64,000 nucleotides of DNA from contig CM068379.1 in the NCBI GenBank assembly GCA_034770075.1, positions 20,025,506 to 20,089,505 of the forward strand, given 5' to 3'. The position numbers were made by a program, and so were the translations under genes. The notes under the pieces are model-generated. The model did not search any database. It was not told the DNA's origin and saw nothing but the letters and a program-made list of their open reading frames with translations. This stretch comes from Aralia elata. Lineage: Eukaryota; Streptophyta; Magnoliopsida; Apiales; Araliaceae. Positions 23,096 through 34,254 of the stretch are shown one piece after another (position 1 is the stretch's first letter; every line of letters begins with the position of its first letter).

Positions 23096-23234
23096 CTTTT
23101 TTCTTTACTACTCACCATTATTATTATATATCTATTGTATTATTATCTTAATGTATTAATATCACATATATCAGTGTTTTTTAAATAATGAGTCTGTCTA
23201 ACTATTTAATACTCGTGGCTTTTGATACGTAACT

Positions 23235-23520
23235 TTCCATTATTACCCTTGCTATAGTGACAATTATTGGTGTAATAATATGAGCTACTGTGCAATTGCT
23301 ACTATGACAATTATTGAGTCAATAATACGAAATATTATGTGGTTGCTACTGTAACAATTATTGGGTCAATAATATGAAATATTATGTAGTTGCTACTGTA
23401 ACAATTATTGAGTCAATAATATGAAATATTGTGCAATACCCTGTGTTACTATGGAATACTTGTGCTACTGTGGAGTACCGCGTACTACTGTGGAATAACG
23501 TGTGCTACTGTTCTTTTATC
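23235..23520. repeat. 47-bp tandem repeat followed by a shorter repeat
   Basis: Units beginning TTGCTACTGTAACAATTATT recur at 23296, 23343 and 23390, exactly 47 bp apart, with a degenerate unit before them. From 23.44 kb the pattern shortens to units like GTGCTACTGTGGAATAC. No protein or RNA gene is recognised; it may be the U3 of an old LTR. The stretch 23096-23234 shows nothing else. Confidence 0.75.
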
Positions 23521-24096
23521 ACCGGGTATTTCAACAGTTAACGATAAAAGTTATGCCGACAATTTTTTATTAGAAAGGTTATTTCTGTTGTTTTCTATAT
23601 CTGACAATTATTTTATTGTGAGGTCCACCAATGATTGGTTATTTCGGCGCCTTCGTGTTTTTCTGAATATTCCCCTTACATAACGAATATTCCCCGACAT
23701 AATGTTTATTTCTTATAATTTGCACATATCACCCATAACTTTAACATTTTTATCACTTTAACGCCTTACTGTTTAGAATAATATTTTTTTTTTAAAAAAA
23801 TTAAGTTTTATTTATTAAAAGTTGTGGTCATACAAATAATATGGAAACAAATTTAAATAAATTACATTCATACGTATCCGATAATTAATTAATACACCTA
23901 AGGAATCGCATTCCTGGATGTTTTGTACAATCTTTCCTTGCCTCCTACATTCGCACCATTGCTCCACAATAGTAGTGACTTGGAAACTCAGGTTGAATCT
24001 ATTGATTTAAGCTGGATGAACTACAATCTTCCTCCGTAATTTTGTTCATAATTCTAATTAAGACTAGCTCATTCTTTCAATTTAGCACTCAAAAGC

Positions 24097-24134
<38 letters not shown>

Positions 24135-24569
24135 AACTGGTAATCGAACATGAACCAATGGATTTTTACTCTTCGTTGAAGAATCGAGAGAGAAATATGA
24201 GCCCTAACTTTTCCCCTGAAATGACCTTACTTTCGTTTACATAGATGGAGAACAATGTTAGTTATGCCCTATCATTCAACTAACTTGCCCAGTTATCGCC
24301 ATGTCATTGTTTTCCCTCTAACGTGTTAAATTTTAAACAGCAGTCGGATGGAACCCTAATAATTAACAGCTTGTAATTTTTTTTTCTAATATAAGCACCA
24401 GTTTGTTACTTTTTTCAGTTTGAGTACCAACTTGTAAGTCAGGTCTCAGTACAGGTACCAAAAGTTGATTTTTTCCCGAGTGTACTATATAGGGTTCCTC
24501 CATAAAAGATACTAATCGTTACTTCACCTATGCTATAATGGAAAAAAAATACTAGCAAATAATCATGGT
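23521..24569. other. Gene-free stretch with a (TA)n microsatellite
   Basis: AT-rich DNA with a (TA)15 run at about 24102-24132. A short minus-strand open piece near 23.93-24.0 kb could be an exon remnant, but I recognise no family. No supported gene. Confidence 0.4.
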
Positions 24570-25699
24570 TCAAAGTATTAGCCTTTATGTCGAAATATCG
24601 GCGTATTGGATAGGTAACGGCTAGTGCCGAATTACAACCTTGACACGAAGTACAAAATTAGAAACTATTTATATAAAGGGTAATTTTTGGCAAAATTTTG
24701 ATAACTCGGAGAAACGTAAGGGTTTCAAACCAATGAATTACTAAAGATCCAATAAGTCCAACATTTATTCCTTCAGATGTGTCAACCGGGCAAATACACA
24801 GCGATGATATTCTTTGTTTCTCTCTTTAAATTTGGATTCTTATCTAATAATCTGGGGTTCCCCCACTGACTTGATCCGGACCTAAGTGAAAGTTAAGTGG
24901 GCCTACCCATCCCAATCAGGGGTATGTTGGGATTCGCTGGTGATCCAGGCTATTTAATTCTCTCCCGACAATGAAGTTTATCCCCCATTGTCTCACTGGC
25001 AGACCTTGACCCATTATAATGGCGAAATCACAACGTAAATGGGAGAAACGCCACAAAAAAAAAAGATAACATGTTGAAAGCTATAGAAGGGAGACTACAA
25101 AAGAGAATGAGCATTTCTCTTTAAATTATACTAAATTGTACATGTATAGTACCTAGTTAAGTATAACTTAAATAATATTGTACTTAAAATATACTTCGGT
25201 TAGTCAAATTTTGCACCTATATAGCGCCTAGTTACGTATAACTTAAAAAAAGAAAAAATATACTTAATATATAATTAGTTAAGTTAATTGTACTTAAATT
25301 ATAATTAAATTGTACATATATAGTACATAGTTAAGTACAATCTGAAAAAAAATTGAAAAAAAAATTGCAGTTAAAATATAAAGTTAAGTTGTACTTAAAT
25401 TATGCAGAACATATGTGCTCTATTTGAGGTAAGACAATATCAAGATCAACTTTATTCAAATGTAAGAAATTGATCAAATATCTTTGCAAAATGTATGTTT
25501 TGTCGATAATGCTATGTGCACTAGATAGTGATTTTTGTGAATTTAATTGATCTATCTTCTTCTTATTATTATTTAGATTTTTTTTCATATTTTTTTTAGC
25601 TAACGCTGCCTTTATATTGCCTGAAACCAATACAGAAACCGATACTGAATCCAAAAAATAAGCCCATATCTCGACTTTGAACTATGCAAGTAAATGCAT
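24570..25699. repeat. Duplicated block upstream of MIR169 unit A
   Basis: Aligns in pieces with 47.23-47.70 kb and 49.32-49.6 kb: the phrases ATGGTTCAAAGTAT, GGAGAAACGCCACAAAAAAA and CACTAGATAGTG occur in both. It includes short tandem motifs such as GTACATAGTTAAGTA. About 280 bp (24.73-25.01 kb) are present here but absent from the other copy. No coding gene. Confidence 0.7.
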
Positions 25700-25954
25700 C
25701 CCTATCCTATATTGGATGTCAAACTATTAGCAAAAGTGAGCATAGTGCCCAAGCTGTAAATTTAATTTGCCAGATTAAAGCCTTGAAGAGTATTTTAGAC
25801 GTTAAGATTCTTTGAGGGAAGTCCGACATCGAGTAGGGATAAATTAGGTCCCCCATCCCTATCGTTGATAAGAATATATTCCGTGCAGCTAAGATAGAGT
25901 ATATGAGAATGTCGTCGACTCGACTTAGCACCAATTAATCAGGGACGACAGTGG

Positions 25955-25964
25955 CTATAAATAT
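25955..25964 (+). promoter_or_regulatory. TATA box of MIR169 unit A
   Basis: CTATAAATAT lies in a segment (TGGCTATAAATATAGCTGG) that is conserved at 32.59 kb and, more loosely, at 50.16 kb. In each case it precedes a miR169-like foldback by about 100 bp. Its repeated conservation in the same place supports a pri-miRNA promoter. Confidence 0.65.
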
Positions 25965-26049
25965 AGCTGGCCACTCAAAGAAGGATATATTAAGGATGTA
26001 CAAATTGAGTAGAGATCCGGGAGAGAGGTCTTACATGAAGTGAAGAGCC

Positions 26050-26150
26050 ATGTTTGGTAAGCCAAGGATGACTTGCATGCCTGCCTCCTTCCAATTAAAG
26101 GCTCTGTTTGGTTTACAGGCAGGCAGGCAAGCATTTTTGGCTAGCTTCAC
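26050..26150 (+). ncRNA. MIR169: MIR169-like foldback A1
   Basis: The 5' arm has AAGCCAAGGATGACTTGCAT from 26059, the family core of miR169 with AT after ACTTGC in place of the usual CC/CT. The 3' arm near 26118-26146 (GGCAAGCATTTTTGGCTAGC) pairs with it with a few mismatches and a small bulge. It stands about 90 bp after the unit A TATA box and about 235 bp before foldback A2, the paired arrangement known for MIR169i-n in Arabidopsis. The mature product may be altered. Role by family: guiding cleavage of NF-YA mRNAs. Confidence 0.65.
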
Positions 26151-26284
26151 ACGCTCTCCTTTCTCATGTAAGACCTTGTCTTCCCAGGCTAGCTAGCGCA
26201 CACACTTGATAATGCGTTGGTGCATCTGAAAGTTGTTAGATTGTTTGGACAAAATAGGAAGAGATGCCTAAAATGAAGATAAGG

Positions 26285-26430
26285 GCCTGTTTGGTAGCCA
26301 AGGATGACTTGCCTCTTCCTTCCATCTAAATTATTAAGGGTTTCTTTCAATATATATATATATATTTCTATAATTAAAGACCCTAGCTATATTGGTTTTG
26401 TAGGCAGGTCATCCTGGCTATCTTGACAGT
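26285..26430 (+). ncRNA. MIR169: MIR169 foldback A2
   Basis: The 5' arm contains TAGCCAAGGATGACTTGCCT from 26295, equal to the miR169h-n type over these 20 bases. The 3' arm has GGCAGGTCATCCTGGCTATC from 26403, which pairs with it with one bulged A and one G-U pair, as expected of a miRNA:miRNA* duplex. The loop contains an (AT)n run and AATTAAAGACCCTAGCTA. It lies in the same transcription sense as A1. By family knowledge the product is loaded into AGO1 and targets NF-YA transcripts in stress and development. Expression cannot be seen from sequence. Confidence 0.85.
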
Positions 26431-26810
26431 CTCTTTCTACTCATTCTAGGCTTTCTCTTTCTTAACTAACAAGCAGTGGGAGATGTCCAAATTAAAATGT
26501 ACATGCTGCAACTTGTGTCCGTTTGCGGCTTGACAATCGAAGGGGATAACTAATTTCAGATTCGAGAAGATGGTAGAATGTAATTTTATCCACTGGTGTT
26601 CCTAATCATAATCTTTTTGTATTTTTTTTTCTTGTGTGCACTAGGTAAAGAAAAACCAAGCACTACCTAGCATTACATAGTCATCATATGCAATCTTCAT
26701 GAACATTGATCATCTAATCTATTTATTATATATTATAATTTGTTTGCAAAATCATTTGTTATCTCTCTGTATTTTTTATATAGGCACAATAAAGGTAACC
26801 TTTTTGAATA

Positions 26811-28152
<1,342 letters not shown>

Positions 28153-28609
28153 TTTTCAAATAAGTAATTTTGTTCTTGACTATGTTTATGTTTGTATCGG
28201 TATAAAGTCATCTTTTCAAAATATATTCTTTACTTTTTTTTTTCTTTTTTTTTCCTGTGCCTTTCAGAAGATAGCCACCGTTTCGAATAAGTCATTCTAT
28301 ATCCAAACAAGGCCTCAATCATAAAATGAATCGCATAAATTGAAGCTCTTCTGGTTATTGAAGATTATATACTGATATGCTTTCTAACCAGTCACCAGCA
28401 ATAGAATACACTACAAGTCTCTTACAGCAACCAGTTATGGGATCGATTTCGATTTCATGAAGTCAGTCCTCAATTTGTAACTTTTAAACCAAAGCATGAT
28501 GAAATACAGCGAAGGGACTTAGCTGAGTAAATAAGTGATGAAACTTGGAACATACATGGATAAACAACTCTCACGTAGTCACGTAGAAGTATAATCATAC
28601 ATGTCATTT
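28153..28609. repeat. Copy of the carboxypeptidase 3' flank (left copy)
   Basis: Matches 34.27-34.75 kb and partly 30.36-30.80 kb, with shared ACCAGTCACCAGCAATAGA and AAATAAGTGATGAAAC. It is the first part of a duplicated carboxypeptidase 3' end that resumes at 29650 after a retroposed insert. Noncoding. Confidence 0.75.
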
Positions 28610-29649
28610 GGGTGGATAAGAGAGAGATGGTAGTTCACTTTCATTAGCTCTGGGTTAATTTTTTAGGTGAGTGGGAGGGTAAGGCTTGTTGAGGGAGTTC
28701 TTTTCTGGTGTACTTTATTTCGGAACAGGCTTTGTGATTTGACTATCATCATAATCTCGGTGGCTGAAGAAGAATCCGATCTTAGTTGTATAAGAATTTA
28801 AGTTGCTGTTGGGATGAATTTCTACGTTGATGTCTCTATATGCTTGGTGCTAGTTGGAAAAGAGATATAATTGCAAGCAAAAGGCAGAACAGAAGATGCT
28901 ATTGATGCAAGGATTTATGAAGACTTCTTCTGTCTGATATTGAAAAGAAGAAACTACGTGATGTGGGGGCTTTGACACTTCTAGTCCCAGGAAACCTACC
29001 AGTTTGATGCTCGACAGCTTATTTAACATACTTTTGATTTCAGACAATGAAGAATAGGACCCTCAAACTGGTTGCCTTATTTGGTTGAACTAATTTGCTG
29101 AGTACCATAACACATTGCTTCAGATAGAAATGACTTGGATTCAAGCTCTTCATCCCCATGCCAACATTATCTAAGCAGATTATTACGACGCTGCAATGCC
29201 AGCATTTCTGGATCCAAAGAAATTGGGATTTAGCCTAGTGGCTGTTAAAGCATTCTGTGGAGGGGAAGGACCATACAATTTGAACTCGTCCGTGGTGTGC
29301 GGCACACTGCCATCAACTGTTTGTGAGGAGCCTTCTTTCTATGTTAATTGGGATGGTTTGCACTTAACAGAGGGTGGCATATAAATGGATTTTCAAAGGT
29401 TTATTTGAAGGACCATAGATAGCTCCTCAGTTTAATATTTTGCAGATATTTGTTAACTTTGAGCATGGGAATAATTGTAATTCCTTTGAGGTTTTGTAGG
29501 GATTTCTTTTCAAAAAATTTAGACATTATGTAATTTTGTTGTGGCCCTATCCATACCTTTTGGATTTGCCATATTATGTACAACTTTGGGTTTTTAATAA
29601 AAATTTCTATATAGCCGATCCACCAAAAAAAAAAAAAACTACTACTACT
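28610..29649 (+). pseudogene. Retroposed GDSL esterase/lipase pseudogene
   Basis: Between about 28.93 and 29.39 kb the plus strand encodes the C-terminal half of a GDSL esterase/lipase in order: VGALTLLVPGNLP, then DPQTGCLIWLN, FAEYHNTLLQ, ADYYDAAMPAFLDPKKLGF, and VNWDGLHLTEGG, which holds the Asp and His of the catalytic triad. At least three stops and a frame change break it. A tail with AATAAA (29596) and an A14 run (29625-29638) follows. The insert is flanked by an 11-bp direct repeat, ACATGTCATTT (28599-28609 and 29650-29660), and the flanks join into the carboxypeptidase 3' flank. A poly(A) tract plus target duplicate points to LINE-mediated retroposition of an mRNA. Sequence upstream of 28.9 kb is too decayed to assign. 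Confidence 0.75.
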
Positions 29650-29784
29650 ACATGTCATTTCATTAAGCAGTTAAAAACAGACATCTCATTCCTTTCATCA
29701 AGCATTTCAAAACAACAAGATGCCTCTACAAGTAGAAGTTTTATTTTGTCCAAGAACTTTTATGACTTTTATTTTGAAATACAT

Positions 29785-30208
29785 TTACAGAACTGTATTC
29801 AGTAACTCAATGAAACCGTACTTGGGATACCAGATTGAGAAAACCAAGTTTTCAGGCTCAGCTGTGATTCCAGAAAGCGAGCTCTGGGTCCACCTCTTCA
29901 GCATCTCCAGAGCAACCTTACTTTGATCCATAGGAACCACATGGCTAGCATCCTGAACCTGTTTGCCATTGAAAACACTCTATACGATATAGCAACTTAG
30001 ACACTCACCCTTTTACTTTTCTTCAGAAAGAAAAGAAGTTACAGAAAAAAAAAAGTCCACACACACTGAGAGACCACTACCTTGAGGAAACTGAGAGGCC
30101 CATAACTTTTGAGTATTCCTGCTTCGGATCCATCAACTTCAAAAGGAACTACAGCAGATACTGCAAATTTTTCTGACCACTTCATTCCATGGCATAATCT
30201 TGAGTTAC
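29785..30208 (-). pseudogene. Carboxypeptidase fragment 1 (exons 8 and 9)
   Basis: Two pieces match the last two exons of the intact gene at 34918-42155: 30208-30081 (exon 8) and 29958-29785 (exon 9), with splice sites still AG and GT. In exon 8 the start is rearranged (NSRLCHGMKWSEKF in place of NSRWVHAMEWSGQKEF). In exon 9 the conserved HNAGHMVPMDQ is changed to QDASHVVPMDQ, and the original stop is read through for 15 more codons. No upstream exons are adjacent. It is a partial tandem duplicate without the catalytic Ser and Asp exons. Confidence 0.85.
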
Positions 30209-30925
30209 CTGCACAAAAAATAAAAATACAATAAAAATACAAAAGGTGCACTTTCCCTCACACCAGATAAAAACATCATTTCCAATTTAAAAAATGTTGA
30301 CATTGGACCGATCCCTAATAACTTACCAAGCCAGTTGCAAGGCCTTAAGCGTACACAACAGATAAATTCAACTTTTCAAAATATATTCTTTACCTTTCGA
30401 AAAAGCCATTCTATTTCCAAACGAGGCCTTAAGCATAAAATGAAGATCTTCTGGTGATGGTAAATTATATAAGGATCCAAACTACAGTGCGGTTTATATC
30501 TACTGATAATTGATATGCTCTCTAACCAGTCACCAGCAATAGACCTCACTCTCCCTACAGCAAGCTATGGGATTTCGATTCTGTGAGATCCTCCACAACC
30601 CCCTTCCCCCCCACCCAAAATTGAAACTTCCAAAACACCAGAAATTTTATTAATCTTTATGTTTCTATCATCTTCATCAGAAAAGGCATGATGAGATACA
30701 GCCTAGGGGCTTAGCTGAGTAAATAAGTGATGAAACTTGGAACATACAGAAGGAAATGATTAAACGAATCTCACTTAGAAGTATAATCATACATGTCATC
30801 TATTTCATCAAGAATTTAACTTTGGCAGATAAGATATAACAACTTAGGCACTCACCCTTTTATGTTATATTTTCAGAAAGAAAAGAAGTTGCAGGAAAAA
30901 ACATAGTCCACGCGGCTAAGACAAC
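30209..30925. repeat. Second copy of the carboxypeptidase 3' flank
   Basis: Matches 28.2-28.6 kb and 34.33-34.75 kb in parts (CCAGTCACCAGCAATAGA, AGTAAATAAGTGATGAAAC). A C-rich run (CCCCCTTCCCCCCCACCC) occurs at about 30.60 kb. No gene. Confidence 0.6.
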
Positions 30926-31332
30926 CTTGAGGAAACTGAGAGACCCATAACTTTTGAATAGTCCTGCTTCAGAAACATCTACTTCAAAAGGAACTTCAGG
31001 GGATCCCGCAAATTCTTTCTGACCACTCCATTCCATGGCATGAAGCCATGAGCCCATCTTGAGTTACCTGCAAAAGAAAAAACCTCGAATAAAAAAAGTG
31101 CACTTCCCTTGCACCAGATAAAAACATTATTTCCTATTTCAAAAATGTAAACTTCGAACCAAGTCTAATAACTTACCAAGCAAGTTGCAGATAAGGTCAT
31201 ATCCACAGCATATACAAGCAACTTGACTCCATCTCAAGAAGGGAAGGAATTCCGGCTTCATAATTCCTCACCCAGTCCACAAGCATGGCCAGATCCACAG
31301 TACAGCATGAAATGAAATTTATTCGCCCAACT
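30926..31332 (-). pseudogene. Carboxypeptidase fragment 2 (exon 7 part and exon 8)
   Basis: Exon 8 homology lies at 31067-30926 and the end of exon 7 at 31332-31177, in the order and orientation of the intact gene. Exon 8 has an 8-bp insertion next to NSRW, which shifts the frame, and exon 7 has a one-base deletion in the CTCAAGAAGG region. The segment stops abruptly at about 31332, where a FAR1-like fragment of opposite orientation begins. Exon 9 is not seen for this copy. Confidence 0.82.
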
Positions 31333-31334
31333 TG

Positions 31335-31930
31335 GGTGATGGTGTGATTTTTGATACTACTTATCAGACTAACAAGTAATCCATGCGTTTTGTACTATTC
31401 ATGTGTGTAAATTTATTATTCTATACTATTTGGATTTGCACTTCTAAAGTACGAGACCAGAGATACTTTTGTTTGGTTATTTGAGAATTGGTTTCAGGTA
31501 ATGAAAAACAAGACCCCTTTAATCATTATCACTTATCAGTACAAATTGATGACTAATGTAATTGGTAAAGTTTTTCCATCTACCCACCATGCGTTGTGTT
31601 ATTGGCGCATTTGTAATAAATACTCTGAGAAACTACATCAAGTTTATGCCACTCATCCAAATTATAAAAGTGATTTTAACAAATGCGTGCATAAATTATT
31701 GACAATTTATGAGTTTGAGGACTGATGAAAAAGTTTAACTGATACAAATAAGTTGTATAAGCATGAGTGGCTTCAAGGGCTTTATGCAGTTAATGAGAAA
31801 TGGATTATGACATATTCAAAGCGTTTTTTGCTGCTTGTATGAACACCACTTCCAGGAGCAAAGGCATGAATAGTTTTATTTTGTTATTTTTTCATGACTA
31901 TGTTAATAACTCTAACACTATTTTTGTGAG
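31335..31930 (+). pseudogene. FAR1/FRS-like (MULE-derived) transposase-domain fragment
   Basis: The plus strand encodes GDGVIFDTTYQTNK, then FGFALLKYETRDTFVWLFENW, followed by LIIITYQYKLMTNVIGKVFP, LCYWRICNKYSEKL, YKSDFNKCVHKLLTIYEFED and KHEWLQGLYAVNEKW. These follow in order the central domain of FAR1-related sequence proteins, which derive from MULE transposases. Stops (for example after TNK and after YEFED) and a gap near 31.39 kb break the frame. It lacks the N-terminal FAR1 DNA-binding domain and the SWIM finger. It may be a host FRS gene fragment or part of a Jittery-like transposon. Confidence 0.75.
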
Positions 31931-32055
31931 TATTATTTTGGGGGTAAGGGAAGGGACGGGAAGGTAAAGTTCTTCTTTCCAAAAAAATTGGAACGAAGAA
32001 CTTTTCCTTCCCATCCTTTCCCTTCCCTCCGGAACAAAACTCACAAACATAGCCT
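31915..32055. mobile_element. Short hairpin MITE
   Basis: Two arms (TTGTGAGTATTATTTTGGGG... and ...GGAACAAAACTCACAA) are inverted repeats of each other. The inner part pairs AAAGTTCTTC with GAAGAACTTT around a short A-rich loop. Such small, fold-back, noncoding units are typical MITEs. Confidence 0.6.
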
Positions 32056-32283
32056 AAAGGGATCTATGATTTCATTATAGTCATAAAAAGCTCTTGGGAA
32101 ACAATACATGAGAGAGAGGAAATATGATCATGAAATGTCAAACCGAAAGAGGAGTTTTATCATTGGGTCACTGTTAGAAGTGCATGCTTCTAAAAGACGT
32201 TAAAGAAATTTTCCTTTTCAAGAGGATATGAAAAAGTCTAATATTAACAAACTATCCGAAATGAGTACAGTTTATTCAAAGTA

Positions 32284-32663
32284 TTATACAGTGTACTAGG
32301 GTGGTTCCATTAAAGATGCTAATCTTTACTTCACATATCCTACATTGGAAGTCAAAACTCTTGGCAAAAAGTGAGCATAGTGTCCAAGTTGTAAATTCAA
32401 TTTGGAAGATTAAAGCATTGAAGAGCATTTTCAACGTCGAGATTCTTTAAGGGCGATCAGACATAAAAGTATGGATAAATTATGTCCTCCATGGCTCCAT
32501 CCCTACTGATGATAAGAATATATTCCATGCAGCTAAGATAGAGTATATGAGAATGTCGTCAACTCGACTTAGGGCCAATTAATCTGGAACAGTGGCTATA
32601 AATATAGCTGGTCACTCGAAGAATGATATATTGAGGATGTACAAATTGAGTAGAGATTAAGGA
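32284..32663 (+). repeat. Promoter-side block of MIR169 unit B
   Basis: Aligns with 25.70-26.03 kb: GTGAGCATAGTGTCCAAG, GATAAGAATATATTCCATGC and GAGTATATGAGAATGTCGTC occur in both. It holds the unit B TATA box. Between 32056 and 32283 nothing is recognised. Confidence 0.8.
32596..32605 (+). promoter_or_regulatory. TATA box of MIR169 unit B
   Basis: CTATAAATAT in the same conserved context as at 25955, about 95 bp before foldback B1. The tandem duplicate at 33459 starts downstream of this point and so has no TATA box of its own. Confidence 0.65.
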
Positions 32664-32689
32664 GAGAGGTCTTACATGAAGTGAAGAGC

Positions 32690-32785
32690 CATGTTTGGTA
32701 AGCCAAAGATAACTTGCCTCCCTCCTTCCAATTATGGCCCTGTTTGGTTTTCAGGCAGGCAAGCATTTTTGGCTAGCTTCACAGG
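32690..32785 (+). ncRNA. MIR169: MIR169-like foldback B1
   Basis: The 5' arm carries AAGCCAAAGATAACTTGCCT from 32700; relative to the family core it has two G-to-A changes (CCAAGGATGAC becomes CCAAAGATAAC). The 3' arm (GGCAAGCATTTTTGGCTAGC, near 32757-32777) still pairs with it. The changes fall in the middle of the guide, where target pairing matters most, so targets may differ or the copy may be decaying. Confidence 0.55.
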
Positions 32786-32915
32786 CTTTTCTTTCTCATG
32801 CAACCTTGTCTTCCCATGGTTAGCTAGCACACACACTTGATACTAAGTTGGTGCACCTGAAAGTTATTAGATTGTTTGGACAAAATAGGAAGAGATGCCT
32901 AAAATGAAGACAAGG

Positions 32916-32978
32916 GCCTGTTTGGTAGCCAAGGATGACTTGCCTCCTTCCAAATTATTAAGGATCTCATTATATATG

Positions 32979-33034
<56 letters not shown>

Positions 33035-33088
33035 GACCCTAGCTAGATTGTTTTGTAGGCAGGTCATCCTGGCTTTCTTGACAGCCTC
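32916..33088 (+). ncRNA. MIR169: MIR169 foldback B2
   Basis: TAGCCAAGGATGACTTGCCT from 32926 in the 5' arm and GGCAGGTCATCCTGGCTTTC from 33058 in the 3' arm form a near-complete duplex. The loop contains a TG run and about 40 bp of (TA)n, longer than in A2. It is followed by GACAGCCTCTTTCTACTC, also present after A2 and D2. Confidence 0.85.
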
Positions 33089-33484
33089 TTTCTACTCATT
33101 CTAGGCTTTCTCTTCTTTCTTAACTAACAAGCAGAGGGAGATGTCCAAAAATGTGCATGCAACGCTGCAATTTGTGTCTGATTGCCGCTTGACAATTGAA
33201 GGGGATATATAACTAATATGGGATTCGAGAAGATGGTAGAATGTAATTTTTTTTCCTCTGGTGTTCCTAATCATAATCTTTTTCCATGTTTTTTGTGTGC
33301 ACTAGGTAAAAAAAAACAAGCACTACCTATCATTACATAGTCATCATATGCAATCTTCTTGAACATTGATCATCTAATCTATTTGTTATCTGTTATAATT
33401 GATTTAGCTAAATTATTTGTTCTCTCTCTCTGTATTGTTAATTTGTTATACATATATAGAGAGGTCTTACATGAAGTGAAGAGC

Positions 33485-33580
33485 CATGTTTGGTAAGCCA
33501 AAGATAACTTGCCTCCCTCCTTCCAATTATGGCCCTGTTTGGTTTTCAGGCAGGCAAGCATTTTTGGCTAGCTTCACAGG
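33485..33580 (+). ncRNA. MIR169: MIR169-like foldback B'1
   Basis: Same as B1, including both G-to-A changes in the guide; mature-arm start at 33495. Because the unit lacks its own promoter it could be expressed only on a transcript reading through from unit B. Confidence 0.55.
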
Positions 33581-33710
33581 CTTTTCTTTCTCATGCAACC
33601 TTGTCTTCCCATGGTTAGCTAGCACACACACTTGATACTAAGTTGGTGCACCTGAAAGTTATTAGATTGTTTGGACAAAATAGGAAGAGATGCCTACATT
33701 GAAGACAAGG

Positions 33711-33787
33711 GCCTGTTTGGTAGCCAAGGATGACTTGCCTCCTTCCAAATTATTAAGGATCTCATTATATATATGTGTGTGTGTGTC

Positions 33788-33831
<44 letters not shown>

Positions 33832-33886
33832 GACCCTAGCTAGATTGGTTTTCTAGGCAGGTCATCCTGGCTTTCTTGACAGCCTC
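33711..33886 (+). ncRNA. MIR169: MIR169 foldback B'2
   Basis: Guide-arm core TAGCCAAGGATGACTTGCCT at 33721 and 3' arm GGCAGGTCATCCTGGCTTTC at 33856, identical to B2 in both arms. The loop has a TG run and a (TA)n run of different length from B2. Confidence 0.85.
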
Positions 33887-34254
33887 TTTCTACTCATTCT
33901 AGGCTTTCTCTTCTTTCTTAACTAACAAGCAGAGGGAGATGTCCAAAAATGTGCATGCAACGCTGCAATTTGTGTCTGTTTGCCGCTTGACAATTGAAGG
34001 GGATATATAACTAATTTGGGATTCGAGAAGATGGTAGAATGTAATTTTTTTTTCCTCTGGTGTTCCTAATCATAATCTTTTTCCATGTTTTTTGTGTGCA
34101 CTAGGTAAAATAAAAACAAGCACTACCTATCATTACATAGTCATCATATGCAATCTTCTTGAACATAGATCATCTAATCTATTTGTTATCTGTTATAATT
34201 GATTTAGCTAAATTATTTGTTCTCTCCCTCTGTATTGTTATACATATATATATA

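Larger units (their letters stand above)
32664..33458 (+). repeat. 795-bp tandem duplication, first unit
   Basis: Starts GAGAGGTCTTACATGAAGTG and contains foldbacks B1 and B2. The second unit follows directly, offset by exactly 795 bp at the start, with very few base changes outside microsatellites. Confidence 0.92.
33459..34254 (+). repeat. 795-bp tandem duplication, second unit
   Basis: Near-identical to 32664-33458 and holding foldbacks B'1 and B'2. Differences include the loop microsatellite length and single bases. It ends at TATATAGGCACAATAAAGG, the same junction sequence that follows unit A at about 26.78 kb. Confidence 0.92.

Noticed and set aside
23235..23440. Evenly spaced repeats as a CRISPR-like array
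   Set aside because: The units are contiguous 47-bp tandem copies without unique spacers, in a plant genome.
23900..24010. Possible exon on the minus strand
   Set aside because: A short open piece with cysteines can be read, but frame, splice sites and family are all unclear.
29785..31332. A second functional carboxypeptidase gene
   Set aside because: Only exons 7-9 are present, with frameshifts and a changed His motif; the Ser-bearing exon is absent.
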